A stretch of DNA of 64,000 bases from Paraburkholderia mimosarum LMG 23256 = NBRC 106338 (GCF_000739815.1 NZ_BBJJ01000019.1:62001-126000), one strand, 5' to 3'; positions 1-8,814 are shown, counted from the stretch's first letter. The notes: generated by a model not told the origin, from the letters alone. Numbers and translations: made by a program.

Positions 1-2
1 CG

Positions 3-1064
3 TGGAGCCATGTGGCCGGCGGCACGGCGATCTTCAACAGCATCGTGAACGATGGCGGGACGATGTACATCGACGACGGACGCCCGGTGCCCGGCGAGTT
101 CGCGAAGACGCTGCGCAACCTCGACGAGGTTTCGCCGACACGCTTCAGCAGCGTGCCTGCAGGCTACGCCATGCTCGCGGACGCGCTGGAAGCGGACGAG
201 ACGCTCGGCCAGCGTTTTTTCCGCCGCCTGCGCCGCCTGACCTCCTCCGGCGCCAAACTGCCTGACAGCCTCTACGAACGCCTGCAGACACAGGCCGTCC
301 GCCACCTCGGGCACCGCATTCCGTTCGTCGCAAGCTATGGCTCGACCGAGACATGCGCGGCGACCACGGTCGTGCACTGGCCAACGGGACAGGCCGGGCT
401 GGTCGGCCTGCCCCAACCTGGCGTCGAACTCAAGCTGGTGCCGCTCGATGAAGAGCGTTATGAAATCCGCGCGCGTGGCGCCTCTGTCATGGAGGGCTAT
501 TTCCGGCAGCCAGAACTGACACGCCTCGCCTTCGACGACGAAGGTTATTACCGCCTGGGCGATGCGGTGACCTTCGTGGATCGGACGCGACCTGAGGAAG
601 GGCTGGCGTTTGCCGGTCGCGTCGCCGAAGAATTCAAACTGCAGTCTGGCATCTTCGTGCGCGTGGGCACGCTGCGCGTCGAGGTGGTTAGCAGCGCCGC
701 GCCACTGCTGCGCGATGTGGTCGTCGTGGGCGCCGATCTACCTTATGTGGCACTGCTCGCGTGGCCAAACCCGGACGCATGTCAGGAACGTTTCGGCATG
801 CGCGACGCTCACGCGCTCTCCAGCCATGCGCCATTGCATGACGCGCTGCGCGAATCGCTTTTGCGTCACAACGAACGTCACACCGGCAGCAGCATGCGCA
901 TACGCCGCGTGATGGTGTTGAACGAACCGCCATCGAGCGATGCCGGGGAGATCACCGACAAGGGCTATATCAATCAGCGCGCCGTGCTCGCCCGGCGGGC
1001 AAGCGCAGTCGCAGCGCTATACGCGGACAACCCCGGCGCGAACGTCGTGACAATCGAAGCGTAG
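3..1064 (+). CDS. Feruloyl-CoA synthase-like acyl-CoA ligase, 5' end outside window
   Basis: The frame is open from base 3, so this is the C-terminal two thirds (about 354 residues) of an ANL-superfamily ligase. Such enzymes activate a carboxylic acid to an acyl-AMP and then to a CoA thioester in the cytoplasm. Visible signatures are the ASYGSTET motif (A5-like, about residue 110 of the fragment), the YRLGD motif with its ribose-binding Asp, and the hinge Lys region GRVAEEFKLQSG. The early segment with NDGGTMYIDDGRP strongly resembles feruloyl-CoA synthases, which start coenzyme-A-dependent shortening of hydroxycinnamates. The crotonase gene 32 bases downstream fits that pathway. The real substrate is inferred, and the P-loop motif lies outside the window. 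Confidence 0.8.
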   Translation, partial: WSHVAGGTAIFNSIVNDGGTMYIDDGRPVPGEFAKTLRNLDEVSPTRFSSVPAGYAMLADALEADETLGQRFFRRLRRLTSSGAKLPDSLYERLQTQAVRHLGHRIPFVASYGSTETCAATTVVHWPTGQAGLVGLPQPGVELKLVPLDEERYEIRARGASVMEGYFRQPELTRLAFDDEGYYRLGDAVTFVDRTRPEEGLAFAGRVAEEFKLQSGIFVRVGTLRVEVVSSAAPLLRDVVVVGADLPYVALLAWPNPDACQERFGMRDAHALSSHAPLHDALRESLLRHNERHTGSSMRIRRVMVLNEPPSSDAGEITDKGYINQRAVLARRASAVAALYADNPGANVVTIEA

Positions 1065-1096
1065 CCTCCCCAAAGAGTCTTTTCCAACAAAGAATC

Positions 1097-1909
1097 ATGA
1101 CCAACAATACTTCCACCGCAGCCGAGTCGCTGATCGAGATTCAACGCGAAGGTGAGATCGCGCTCGTCAAACTGAATCGCGCTGACAAGCGCAACGCGAT
1201 CAACGACGCATTGCTTGCCGAGCTTGCATCCGTATTCACCGACGGACTGGAAGGCGCGCGCGCCGTCATTCTCCATGGCGAGGGCGAGCACTTTTGCGCA
1301 GGCCTGGACCTTTTCGAGCTCATGAGCAAGCGCAGCCCCGATGTGCTCGCAGGCATGCGTCGCACCCGGGCATGGCACCGTACCTTCGACCAGATCCAGT
1401 ATGGCGAACTACCGGTCATCAGCGTTCTGAAGGGTGGCGTTATCGGCGGCGGCTTCGAGCTTGCCGCAGCGACACACGTTCGCGTCGTCGAACGATCGGC
1501 GTTCTTTCAGCTCCCCGAAGGCCAGCGCGGCATTTTCCTCGGCGGCAGCGGCTCAGTGCGGATTCCGCGGCTCATCGGCGCCTCGCGCGTAACCGAAATG
1601 ATGCTGACGGGCAGCGTGCTCAATGTGGACGATGCACACCGGATTGGTCTTGCGCATTATGTCGTCGACGATGGCGCAGGCGTTGAAAAGGCTCGCGAGC
1701 TGGCCAGGCGCATTGCCAGCAACGCGCCTGCGACCAACTACGCGATCATCAACGGCATCAGCCGGATCTCGGAGATGCCGGTTGGCGAGGGACTGTTCGC
1801 CGAAACCATGATCACGTCGATGACCCGGTCCGCCAACACGGACGCAGCAAAACGGATTGCCGAATTCTTCGATGGCCGCCGCAACCAGACTTCCTCCGAA
1901 GCAACCTGA
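1097..1909 (+). CDS. Enoyl-CoA hydratase/isomerase (crotonase) family protein
   Basis: A 270-residue cytoplasmic protein of normal crotonase length. The oxyanion-hole segment FCAGLDL (about residues 70-76) and the second one, GGVIGGGFELA (about 113-123), are present. Both usual acidic positions are kept: Glu in GGGFELA and Glu in LPEGQRGIFLGG. It follows the feruloyl-CoA synthase-like gene, so its likely role is hydration, and possibly retro-aldol cleavage, of an aryl-acryloyl-CoA. Hydroxycinnamoyl-CoA hydratase-lyases belong to this family, but a plain beta-oxidation hydratase or isomerase cannot be excluded from sequence alone. The ribosome-binding site upstream of ATG 1097 is weak, suggesting translation linked to the preceding gene. 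Confidence 0.82.
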   Translation: MTNNTSTAAESLIEIQREGEIALVKLNRADKRNAINDALLAELASVFTDGLEGARAVILHGEGEHFCAGLDLFELMSKRSPDVLAGMRRTRAWHRTFDQIQYGELPVISVLKGGVIGGGFELAAATHVRVVERSAFFQLPEGQRGIFLGGSGSVRIPRLIGASRVTEMMLTGSVLNVDDAHRIGLAHYVVDDGAGVEKARELARRIASNAPATNYAIINGISRISEMPVGEGLFAETMITSMTRSANTDAAKRIAEFFDGRRNQTSSEAT

Positions 1910-1964
1910 CGAATCTACGCTTCTGAATAACTGGTTAAGCGAACTGCGTGATAAGGATACCGAA

Positions 1965-3182
1965 ATGCTATCTAAGGAAGACAACGCGCTGCTGACCCGC
2001 GTCAGCAATGGCGCGCCGATGGGGCAGATGCTCAAGCAAAACTGGTGGATTCCAGCGGCATTGTCGGACAAGCTGCAAGCCGACGGAAAACCGCTGCGCG
2101 TCAAACTATTCGGAGCGCAATACGTTGCGTTTCGCGCAACCCATGGCAAGGTGGGTTTCTTCGATGAGGCGTGCCCGCATCGGGGCGCTTCACTCGCGAT
2201 CGGGCGCAACGAAGACAACGCATTGCGCTGCATCTATCACGGCTGGAAATTCAATGTAGACGGCGTGACGGTGGCCGTGCCGACGCAGCCAACGAATGAA
2301 GCGGAGTACTGCAAGCACGTCCCCCTCAAGCACTATCCGGTACGTGAGGAAGGCGGCATTGTCTGGGTGTGGCTGGGCGTTGGCGAGACGCCCCCGGCAT
2401 TCCCTGAATTGCCGTTCGTCGGTCTGCCGCGCGAAAACTTCGTTGTATTCCGGCAGAAGGTCAACGCCAACTGGCTGCAAGGCGTGGAGACCACCATGGA
2501 CTCCGCCCATCTCGGCGTGCTCCACCAGAGCTGGCTCGTCGGCTTCGGCGACATCGAGTTTTCTTCAGAAAACATGGCGCCCGTGTATCACATTGCGCAA
2601 AAGCCGTTCGGCTTTCGTTATGCGGCAGTGCGCGCACTCAAGGAAGGTCGCTCGTACGTTCGCACGAACTCGTTCGTCATGCCGTGGTTCGGCATTGTTT
2701 CGCCCAACAGCTCCGACACGAAAGGCGGCAGCATTTTCTTCTCCGTACCGATCGACGACGAGAACATCTACTACTGGCAGATGACCTATCGCGTCAACGA
2801 AAAGCTGGTGCCCAACAAGACGCATTTGTACGAGGACCCGGATTCGTGGCCGCCTTTGCCGCCGGGTCCGCCCGAGGACAACTGGGGGCAGGACCGCGAA
2901 GCCATGAAGCAAGGTCACTTCACTGGCTTTACGCAGATGCTGGGCACCGAGGACTTCGCCGTCATGATGAGCATGGGGCCGATCGTCGATCGTTCGAAGG
3001 AGTACCTCGGCGCCGGCGATGGTGCGGTTCTGGCCGTGCGGCGCTGTCTTTTGAAGGCCGTGCGCGAATTCATGGGCAACTCGGTGCCTACGCTCGCACG
3101 CCATGAAGAGATCGACTATCTGAGCGCCGGCCCGATTTCGGGGATTTTCAAGGACGAAGCTGAGTGGCGCGCCCTGCTATGA
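1965..3182 (+). CDS. Rieske non-heme iron oxygenase, alpha subunit (phthalate dioxygenase / O-demethylase type)
   Basis: A 405-residue oxygenase component. The Rieske 2Fe-2S centre is visible as CPHRG followed by CIYHGWKF (C-x-H...C-x-x-H), and the mononuclear iron site as DSAHLGVLH (D-x2-H-x4-H). The N-terminus (LSKEDNALLTRVSNGAPMG) resembles phthalate 4,5-dioxygenase and the aryl O-demethylase group. ATG 1965 is preferred over upstream in-frame starts because AAGGA lies just before it and the protein then begins like its family. No ferredoxin reductase gene is in the window, so the electron donor must be encoded elsewhere. Next to ring-cleavage genes, demethylation of a methoxylated acid or ring hydroxylation are both possible. 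The stop overlaps the next start (ATGA). Confidence 0.87.
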   Translation: MLSKEDNALLTRVSNGAPMGQMLKQNWWIPAALSDKLQADGKPLRVKLFGAQYVAFRATHGKVGFFDEACPHRGASLAIGRNEDNALRCIYHGWKFNVDGVTVAVPTQPTNEAEYCKHVPLKHYPVREEGGIVWVWLGVGETPPAFPELPFVGLPRENFVVFRQKVNANWLQGVETTMDSAHLGVLHQSWLVGFGDIEFSSENMAPVYHIAQKPFGFRYAAVRALKEGRSYVRTNSFVMPWFGIVSPNSSDTKGGSIFFSVPIDDENIYYWQMTYRVNEKLVPNKTHLYEDPDSWPPLPPGPPEDNWGQDREAMKQGHFTGFTQMLGTEDFAVMMSMGPIVDRSKEYLGAGDGAVLAVRRCLLKAVREFMGNSVPTLARHEEIDYLSAGPISGIFKDEAEWRALL

Positions 3183-3862
3183 AAAGCGAACTCGTACAAC
3201 GCCTGAAGCGACTTGATACGTGCGCAGTCTCCGATGCGCTCGATCGACTCGGCATCACGGGACAGGTCACGACCAGGCTTGCGCGGCGGGCCTCGAATCA
3301 CAAGATCGCCGGCGCTGCAGTGACTTGCCGGCTCGTGCCCGCCGGCGCAGCCGTGCGCCGCGACGCCCCGGTTCGCCACCTCGGCACCACGGCTATCGAA
3401 CTCGCCAACGCTGGGGACGTGATCGTCGTCGAACAGCGCACCGGCATCGACGCGGGCTGCTGGGGCGGCATCCTTTCTCTCGCGGCGTCTCTCAAGGGTA
3501 TCGCGGGCATCGTGGCGGATGGCCCTGTGCGTGACATCGAGGAAGCGCGCGAATACGACTTGCCCGTGTTCTCCAGCGCCCTCACGGCGCGCACGGCACG
3601 CGGACGCGTCGAGGAGGACTCGGTGAACGCGCCAGTGTGCGTGGACGGCGTGGTCGTGCATGCCGGCGATCTGGTCATCGCCGACGCCAGCGCCGTCGTG
3701 GTCTTGCCTGCGGCGAAAGCAGCCGGGATCGTTGCCGTCGCGGAGCACATCGCCGCGCGTGAAGCGGCCATGGCGAAGGATCTGCTGGCGGGACGTCCCG
3801 TCACCGAGGTGATGGGCAAAGACTACGAGCACATGCTCGTTAGCGACGCAATACAAGGATGA
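3179..3862 (+). CDS. RraA-family protein (aldolase/decarboxylase-like), copy 1 of 3
   Basis: A 227-residue member of the RraA/HMG-CHA aldolase family. ATG 3179 overlaps the Rieske gene stop (ATGA), so the pair is translationally coupled. Family marks include TCAVSDALDRLG at the N-terminus, the core GCWGGILSLAASLKGIAGIVADGPVRD, and a C-terminal GDLVIADASAVVVLP. Active aldolases use an Arg and Asp in the G-x-V-R-D stretch, and both are present (GPVRD). The expected reaction is a metal-dependent pyruvate aldol cleavage or oxaloacetate decarboxylation. It could instead act on a different 2-oxo acid from the two paralogues that follow. Conventional annotation as a menaquinone methyltransferase or RNase E inhibitor would be misleading here. 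Confidence 0.78.
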   Translation: MKSELVQRLKRLDTCAVSDALDRLGITGQVTTRLARRASNHKIAGAAVTCRLVPAGAAVRRDAPVRHLGTTAIELANAGDVIVVEQRTGIDAGCWGGILSLAASLKGIAGIVADGPVRDIEEAREYDLPVFSSALTARTARGRVEEDSVNAPVCVDGVVVHAGDLVIADASAVVVLPAAKAAGIVAVAEHIAAREAAMAKDLLAGRPVTEVMGKDYEHMLVSDAIQG

Positions 3863-3865
3863 ATC

Positions 3866-4522
3866 ATGAGTGACACTAACGTACAGCGCGCCGGCAAGCT
3901 GGATACGGCGACACTAAGCGATGCACTCGATCGATGCGGGATCAACGGCCAGTGCCATCGCATCAAGCCGAATTCTCCCGACTTCCGCATGGCCGGCCGC
4001 GCATGGACGCTACGCTACGGCCCCGCAGGCAAACCGGCGGGGACGGTTGGCGACTATATCGATACCGTGCCGGACAACTGCGTCATCGTGCTCGACAACG
4101 GTGGCCGTGACGACGCGACGGTGTGGGGCGACATCCTGACCGAAGTCGCGCACCGGCGCGGACTTGCGGGCACGCTCATCGACGGCGTCAATCGTGACGT
4201 CGCGCTGTGCCGCGAACTCGGTTATCCCGTGTACAGCCGCGGCAATTCCATGCGTACCGGCAAGGACCGCGTTCAGGTAGAGGCGACTCAGGAGCCCGTC
4301 AATATCGGCGGCGCGCGCGTCTCGCCCGGCGATCTCGTGCGCGGCGACGCGGATGGTGTCGTCGTGATTCCCCAAGAGCACGAGGCGCGCGTGCTCGACC
4401 TAGCCGAGTCCATCGAATCAGCGGAAAACGCCATCCGTGACGCCGTGCGTTCGGGCATGAGCCTGCGCGAGGCAAGAGAGCTGCATCGCTACCACCAACT
4501 GCAGACGCGCGAGGAATCATGA
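3866..4522 (+). CDS. RraA-family protein, copy 2 of 3
   Basis: A 218-residue paralogue of the preceding gene, three bases downstream and with its own Shine-Dalgarno-like AAGGA. It shows the TLSDALDRCG opening, a VWGDILTEVAHRRGLAGTLIDG core followed by NRD, and GDLVRGDADGVVVIP near the end. The usual VRD triplet reads VNRD here, so the catalytic Arg-Asp pair is kept with an Asn inserted before it. Copies 1 and 2 are clearly diverged, so this is not a recent duplication. A role as a second 2-oxo acid aldolase, or as a partner subunit in a mixed hexamer, is inferred. Its last four bases overlap the start of copy 3. Confidence 0.75.
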   Translation: MSDTNVQRAGKLDTATLSDALDRCGINGQCHRIKPNSPDFRMAGRAWTLRYGPAGKPAGTVGDYIDTVPDNCVIVLDNGGRDDATVWGDILTEVAHRRGLAGTLIDGVNRDVALCRELGYPVYSRGNSMRTGKDRVQVEATQEPVNIGGARVSPGDLVRGDADGVVVIPQEHEARVLDLAESIESAENAIRDAVRSGMSLREARELHRYHQLQTREES

Positions 4523-5193
4523 GCGTCCCCTTCATGTGCACGCGGGAACAGTTCCCGACGGTCCGCACGTCGATCGAGCGTCCGCAAGCGCACCTCGTCG
4601 CGCAGGCGTCGGGGACGCCATCGTCGACGCTACACGAAGCGCTCGGTCGCATCGGTGCGCTCCCCTCTGCGATCAAACCGATTGCGCCTGCCATGCGACT
4701 CTGCGGACCCGCGATCGTCGTGCACTCGCCGGGTGGTGACAATCTGTGGCTGCATCGCGCGCTCTACGTTGCCATGCCGGGCGACGTCCTCGTCGTTCAT
4801 GTGAGCGGCAAGCCTGATTTCGGGTACTGGGGAGAAATCATGGCCACCGCTGCCATCGAACGCGGACTCGCCGGACTCGTCATCGACGGCTGCGTGCGCG
4901 ACGCGGATCAGCTCGAGGCGCTCGGCTTCCCGGTGTTTTCGACCGGCCTCAGCATTCGTGGCACTGGAAAGGATCAGGGGGCGCGCGGCTGGATCAATCA
5001 CCCGGTGCGGCTTGGCGATGTCGTCGTCAATCCGGGCGATTTGATCGTTGGCGATCGTGATGGCGTCGTAGCCGTACCGCGCGAGCGCGTTCAGGAAGCG
5101 GTAACCCGTTCCGCCGCGCGCGAAGCCAAAGAGGCCACGGTGATGCAGCGCCTGCGCTCAGGTGAACGCACGCTGGAGCTCTACAACTTCTGA
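4519..5193 (+). CDS. 4-carboxy-4-hydroxy-2-oxoadipate aldolase/oxaloacetate decarboxylase-like, RraA copy 3
   Basis: A 224-residue protein, the one of the three RraA paralogues that looks most like the CHA aldolases LigK and GalC. Supporting stretches are GDNLWLHRALYVAMPGDVLV, FGYWGEIMATAA, GLVIDGCVRD with the catalytic Arg-Asp, and GDLIVGDRDGVVAVP. This enzyme splits 4-carboxy-4-hydroxy-2-oxoadipate into pyruvate and oxaloacetate, the last step of protocatechuate 4,5-cleavage and of gallate degradation. The LigB-type dioxygenase and LigJ-like hydratase directly downstream supply the preceding steps, which strengthens the call. GAGGAA sits before ATG 4519, and the start overlaps the previous stop. 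Confidence 0.82.
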   Translation: MSVPFMCTREQFPTVRTSIERPQAHLVAQASGTPSSTLHEALGRIGALPSAIKPIAPAMRLCGPAIVVHSPGGDNLWLHRALYVAMPGDVLVVHVSGKPDFGYWGEIMATAAIERGLAGLVIDGCVRDADQLEALGFPVFSTGLSIRGTGKDQGARGWINHPVRLGDVVVNPGDLIVGDRDGVVAVPRERVQEAVTRSAAREAKEATVMQRLRSGERTLELYNF

Positions 5194-5233
5194 AAAGCGG
5201 ACCGCGCGGTCTGCTCTACGTGGAAAATCTGAT

Positions 5234-6229
5234 ATGGCCCGCATCACACTTGGCATCGGCACTTCGCACAGTCCGATTCTGAATTTATCTGGCGACAATT
5301 GGCAACGACGTGCCGAAGACGATCTTCGCAGCCGGGCGCTCTACACGCTGGACGGCCGCAAGCTCACGTATGACGAACTCATCACGGAGCGCGGTACGCC
5401 GTACACCGAACAGAGCGATCCAGGCGACTTTCCCCGCCTCGCGCGCGAAGCGGAAGCCGCACTCGACCACATCGAAGCCTGTTTGCACGCCGCGCGTCCC
5501 GACGTCGTCCTCGTTATCGGCGACGATCAGGATGAACTGTTCGGCTATGACAACCTGCCCGCCATCTCCGTCTATCGCGGCGAGGAGATTGTCATGAAGG
5601 AAACGGAGTTGCCTCACCCGAAGCTGACCTGGAGCGACAAGCCGTTCTGGGCAGGCTATGCAATGGATCTGCCTCGCCGCTTCCCCGGTGCGCCGAAGCT
5701 CGCCGACGATCTGATTCGTGGGCTCATCGCTCGCGGTGTCGACGTCGCGACCAGTAACCATGTAGCGGACCCGACACGCCGCGCGTTCGGACACGCCTAT
5801 GGTTTCGTCTATCAGCGGCTCATGAAGAACCTTCAGGTTCCGATGTTGCCCGTGCTGCTGAACACGTACTTCCCGCCGAACAACCCGACCGCGTCCCGAT
5901 GCCACTACATCGGCGGTTGTATCGCGGAAGCCCTGGCCGCGTCGCCGGTCGACGCAAACGTGGCGATCGTTGCGTCGGGTGGCTTGAGTCACTTCCTTTG
6001 CGAGGCGGCGTTCGACAGAAAAATCATCGACGCCATCAAGAATCGAGACAAAGCAACGCTCACCAGCATTCCGCAGGAAGCGCTCTGCTCGGGATCGTCG
6101 GAGATTCGCAACTGGATCACGATGGCCGGCGCCCTCGGTGAGCTCGATTGCGTCTATGACCACTACATTCCGGTCTATCGCACGCCTGCTGGCACGGGTA
6201 TCGGCCTCGGTTTCGCGGTCTGGCAGTGA
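5234..6229 (+). CDS. LigB-type class III extradiol ring-cleavage dioxygenase
   Basis: A 331-residue non-heme Fe(II) dioxygenase of the protocatechuate 4,5-dioxygenase beta / gallate / 3-O-methylgallate dioxygenase superfamily. It has the N-terminal LGIGTSHSPIL with the metal-binding His, VLVIGDDQDELF, a SNHVADP segment, and ASGGLSHFL near the C-terminus with the conserved second-sphere His. A single-chain length near 330 residues, with no small alpha subunit gene beside it, is unlike canonical LigAB and closer to the gallate and 3-O-methylgallate enzymes. The start at 5234 begins the conserved N-terminus; the frame is open further upstream into the preceding gene. No ligC or ligI is in the cluster, which favours a substrate leading directly to oxalomesaconate. 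The exact substrate is inferred. Confidence 0.82.
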   Translation: MARITLGIGTSHSPILNLSGDNWQRRAEDDLRSRALYTLDGRKLTYDELITERGTPYTEQSDPGDFPRLAREAEAALDHIEACLHAARPDVVLVIGDDQDELFGYDNLPAISVYRGEEIVMKETELPHPKLTWSDKPFWAGYAMDLPRRFPGAPKLADDLIRGLIARGVDVATSNHVADPTRRAFGHAYGFVYQRLMKNLQVPMLPVLLNTYFPPNNPTASRCHYIGGCIAEALAASPVDANVAIVASGGLSHFLCEAAFDRKIIDAIKNRDKATLTSIPQEALCSGSSEIRNWITMAGALGELDCVYDHYIPVYRTPAGTGIGLGFAVWQ

Positions 6230-6287
6230 CTGCCGAACCGAACGAACTGCCGCCCACCTGACAACATTTCTTCTATACGACACAGTC

Positions 6288-7286
6288 ATGATTATCGATT
6301 GCCACGGTCACGTCAGCGCTCCCCCCGCACTTTGGGTCTATAAAGCCAACCTGCTTTCGCATCTGGGCGCGCACGGACGCCGCATGCCCGAAGTCACCGA
6401 TGAGCAAATCATCCACGCAATGCACTGTCGGGAAATGGGCCCGTGCGGTCATGTGGAAGCCCTCGACCGCGTCGGCACGGACATGCAGATGCTCTCGCCC
6501 CGCCCTTTCCAGATGATGCACAGTACGAAGCCTGGCAAGCTGGTGCACTGGTTTACGGAAGAGACGAACAACATCATCGCGCGAACGATCGCGCTGATTC
6601 CTGATCGATTCGTGCCTGTGGCCGGGTTGCCGCAAGTGGCGGGCGACCCCATTACGGGCGTGCTGCCGGAACTCGAGCGCTGCGTAAAGATGGGCTTTCG
6701 CGGCGTGCTCGTCAACCCGGACCCGTACGAAAATACCGGCACCGAAGCGCCGCCGCTTGGCGATCGATATTGGTATCCGCTTTACGAAAAGCTCTGCGAG
6801 CACGACATTCCAATGCATATTCACGCCACGGGCTCACACTCGGAACGTTCTCCCTACACCCTGCACTTCGTCAATGAGGAATCGATTGCCGTCTACGGAC
6901 TCGTGCATTCGAGCGTCTTCAACGACTTCCCGTCGCTGAAGGTCATCTGCTCGCATGGCGGCGGCTCCATTCCCTATCAGATCGGGCGTTTCCAGTCGAG
7001 CGCGGGCCGTCGCGGCGTCGATTTCCTTGATGGCATGCGCAATCTCTACTACGACACGGTGCTCTATTCCGAAGACTCGCTACGCCTGCTCATTAAAACC
7101 GTGGGCGCGGACCGCTGTCTTTTCGGCTCGGAGTGCCCCGGCGTTGGCTCCACGGTCGATCCGGCCACCGGGCGGGCACGCGATGACATCGCGCCGACCA
7201 TCGCAGGATTCGACTGGCTCAGCCAGAGCGACAAAAAACTCATCTTCGAGGGCAACGCACGCAAGGTATTCAATCTCACGTGCTGA
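6288..7286 (+). CDS. ligJ: 4-oxalomesaconate hydratase-like amidohydrolase (LigJ family)
   Basis: A 332-residue amidohydrolase-2 family TIM-barrel protein. Metal-binding features are the opening DCHGHV (HxH at residues 6 and 8), HIHATG in the middle, CSHGGG, and FGSECPG, where Glu takes the place of the usual Asp as in LigJ enzymes. LigJ hydrates 4-oxalomesaconate to 4-carboxy-4-hydroxy-2-oxoadipate, the substrate of the LigK-like aldolase encoded at 4519. The length matches the family. ATG 6288 was chosen because the conserved N-terminal metal motif starts there; upstream in-frame codons lie in the preceding gene. Gamma-resorcylate decarboxylase-like activity is the main alternative, but the neighbours argue against it. 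Confidence 0.82.
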   Translation: MIIDCHGHVSAPPALWVYKANLLSHLGAHGRRMPEVTDEQIIHAMHCREMGPCGHVEALDRVGTDMQMLSPRPFQMMHSTKPGKLVHWFTEETNNIIARTIALIPDRFVPVAGLPQVAGDPITGVLPELERCVKMGFRGVLVNPDPYENTGTEAPPLGDRYWYPLYEKLCEHDIPMHIHATGSHSERSPYTLHFVNEESIAVYGLVHSSVFNDFPSLKVICSHGGGSIPYQIGRFQSSAGRRGVDFLDGMRNLYYDTVLYSEDSLRLLIKTVGADRCLFGSECPGVGSTVDPATGRARDDIAPTIAGFDWLSQSDKKLIFEGNARKVFNLTC

Positions 7287-7302
7287 TGTTCCATCGAAGT
7301 CC

Positions 7303-7325
7303 GGGCGCCCCGCGACACGGCGCCC
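7303..7325 (+). terminator. Candidate terminator hairpin after the ligJ-like gene
   Basis: A GC-only inverted repeat, GGGCGCC at 7303-7309 and GGCGCCC at 7319-7325, with a 9-base loop, sits 16 bases after the stop. No T-run follows, so it is either a weak or Rho-assisted terminator or an mRNA 3' stabiliser separating the catabolic genes from the porin gene. Confidence 0.4.
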
Positions 7326-7514
7326 ATCCAGAGGCCAGTTCAGTCACCTGACTCCGGCCCGGATGATGGCGATCGTCGCTCGCCAAAAAATCAAAGTACC
7401 CAACAGCACCTTGTTGAGCAGGCCCGCCAAGTCATGGCACAGAGCGCCACTGCTGCAGGCCAGGTCGTCTTTCGTTTTGCATTCCACACTTATAACTACC
7501 TTATGGAGACGCGT

Positions 7515-8669
7515 ATGAAGACCAAGTCACCCAACACCGTGCTGCGTCGTAGCGCAGCATTGGCGTCCCTCGCCGCCATGATCTTTGGCGCCTCGACCGC
7601 GCACGCGCAGAGTTCGGTCACCCTCTACGGCATTCTTTCCACTGGGGTGGGCTGGGTCAGTAACGTCGGTGGCCACTCGGCCGTCCAGATGATTTCAGGC
7701 ACCATGCAGAATAACCGTTGGGGCTTGCGCGGCGTGGAAGATCTGGGAGGCGGTCTCAGCGCTCTCTTCGTGCTCGAAAACGGCTTTGACATCACCAACG
7801 GCAAGATCCAGCAGGGTGGACGCATGTTCGGGCGCCAGGCCTACGTCGGCCTTGGCGGCAGGTCGTGGGGTACGATAACCATGGGTCGCCAGTACGACAT
7901 TCCTTTCGATTATCTCGACCGCTTCGAAGCGCCGGTTGCTTCGCTGGGCCTTGCCGCACATATCGGCGACAACGACAACGTATTCGGTTCTTACCGCTAC
8001 AACAACTCGATCAAGTATCAATCGCCGACGATCAACGGGCTGCGTGGCTCGGTAATGTACGCAATGAGCAACGCTGCCGGCCAGTGGGCTGTGAATCGCT
8101 CGGTGAGCGCCGGCGTTGCCTACGATAACGGGCCGCTCAAGCTGGCGTTAGTCGGATTGAATACCAATTATCCGGGCCCGACGCCGAACCCGAACGGCGC
8201 AGTCACCGACGATTACATCGGGCCGCCGTTCCTCTTGTTCCATACCAGCCCGATCCATCCAAACGTGGGCGTGAGCCGTCAGCGCGAATTCGGCGGCGCC
8301 GCGCAGTACTCCTTCAGCAAGGTGCGACTGACCGGCATGGTAACCGACGTTCGGTACGATTATCTCGACCACACGTCATTGCATCTGGACAACTATGACG
8401 TGAATGCGACATACGATCTCACGCCGTTCATCGTCCTGGGCGCTGCCTATGTCTACACGAACGGGCAATATGGCGGTGGAATCGATGCAGCTCCGCACTG
8501 GAACATGGGGCAGGTCAGCATAGATTATCTGCTGTCGAAACGCACCAACGTGTACGTTTTTGCCAACTATCAGCGTGCCACCGGCGCGAAAGCCGTTACC
8601 TATCTGCTGGCGCCGTCGAGCAATGGGAACCAGACGGTGGTCGTGGCGGGCATTCGCCACCTCTTTTAG
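7515..8669 (+). CDS. Gram-negative general porin (Burkholderia OmpC-like)
   Basis: A 384-residue outer-membrane beta-barrel protein. A signal peptide of about 31 residues ends in STAHA, followed by QSSVTLYGILSTGVGWVSN, the standard first strand of beta-proteobacterial porins. The constriction-loop region, the repeated aromatic strands and the final GIRHLF with terminal Phe (recognised by the Bam machinery) are all present. ATG 7515 is preferred to ATG 7503 because GGAG lies at a good distance before it and the signal peptide then has a normal basic start (MKTK). Set within an aromatic-acid operon, it probably helps anionic substrates cross the outer membrane. It is flanked by hairpins on both sides. 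Confidence 0.92.
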   Translation: MKTKSPNTVLRRSAALASLAAMIFGASTAHAQSSVTLYGILSTGVGWVSNVGGHSAVQMISGTMQNNRWGLRGVEDLGGGLSALFVLENGFDITNGKIQQGGRMFGRQAYVGLGGRSWGTITMGRQYDIPFDYLDRFEAPVASLGLAAHIGDNDNVFGSYRYNNSIKYQSPTINGLRGSVMYAMSNAAGQWAVNRSVSAGVAYDNGPLKLALVGLNTNYPGPTPNPNGAVTDDYIGPPFLLFHTSPIHPNVGVSRQREFGGAAQYSFSKVRLTGMVTDVRYDYLDHTSLHLDNYDVNATYDLTPFIVLGAAYVYTNGQYGGGIDAAPHWNMGQVSIDYLLSKRTNVYVFANYQRATGAKAVTYLLAPSSNGNQTVVVAGIRHLF

Positions 8670-8716
8670 AGCGCCCTCGAAATTCTGTCGCGCCTGACTT
8701 CAACCACTAAAGGACA

Positions 8717-8757
8717 ACGCCTCCGCACTGCGCCGATGAACGGCCGAACGGAGGCGT
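8717..8757 (+). terminator. Candidate terminator stem-loop after the porin gene
   Basis: ACGCCTCCG at 8717-8725 and CGGAGGCGT at 8749-8757 form a perfect 9-base-pair stem around a 23-base loop. It lies 48 bases past the porin stop and before the MFS gene. There is no T-run, so factor-independent termination is not certain. Confidence 0.45.
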
Positions 8758-8814
8758 CGAAGTGGCGAAGCATGGCCAACCTCCAAATGAATTGCCGATG
8801 CTCTGGAGCACACC

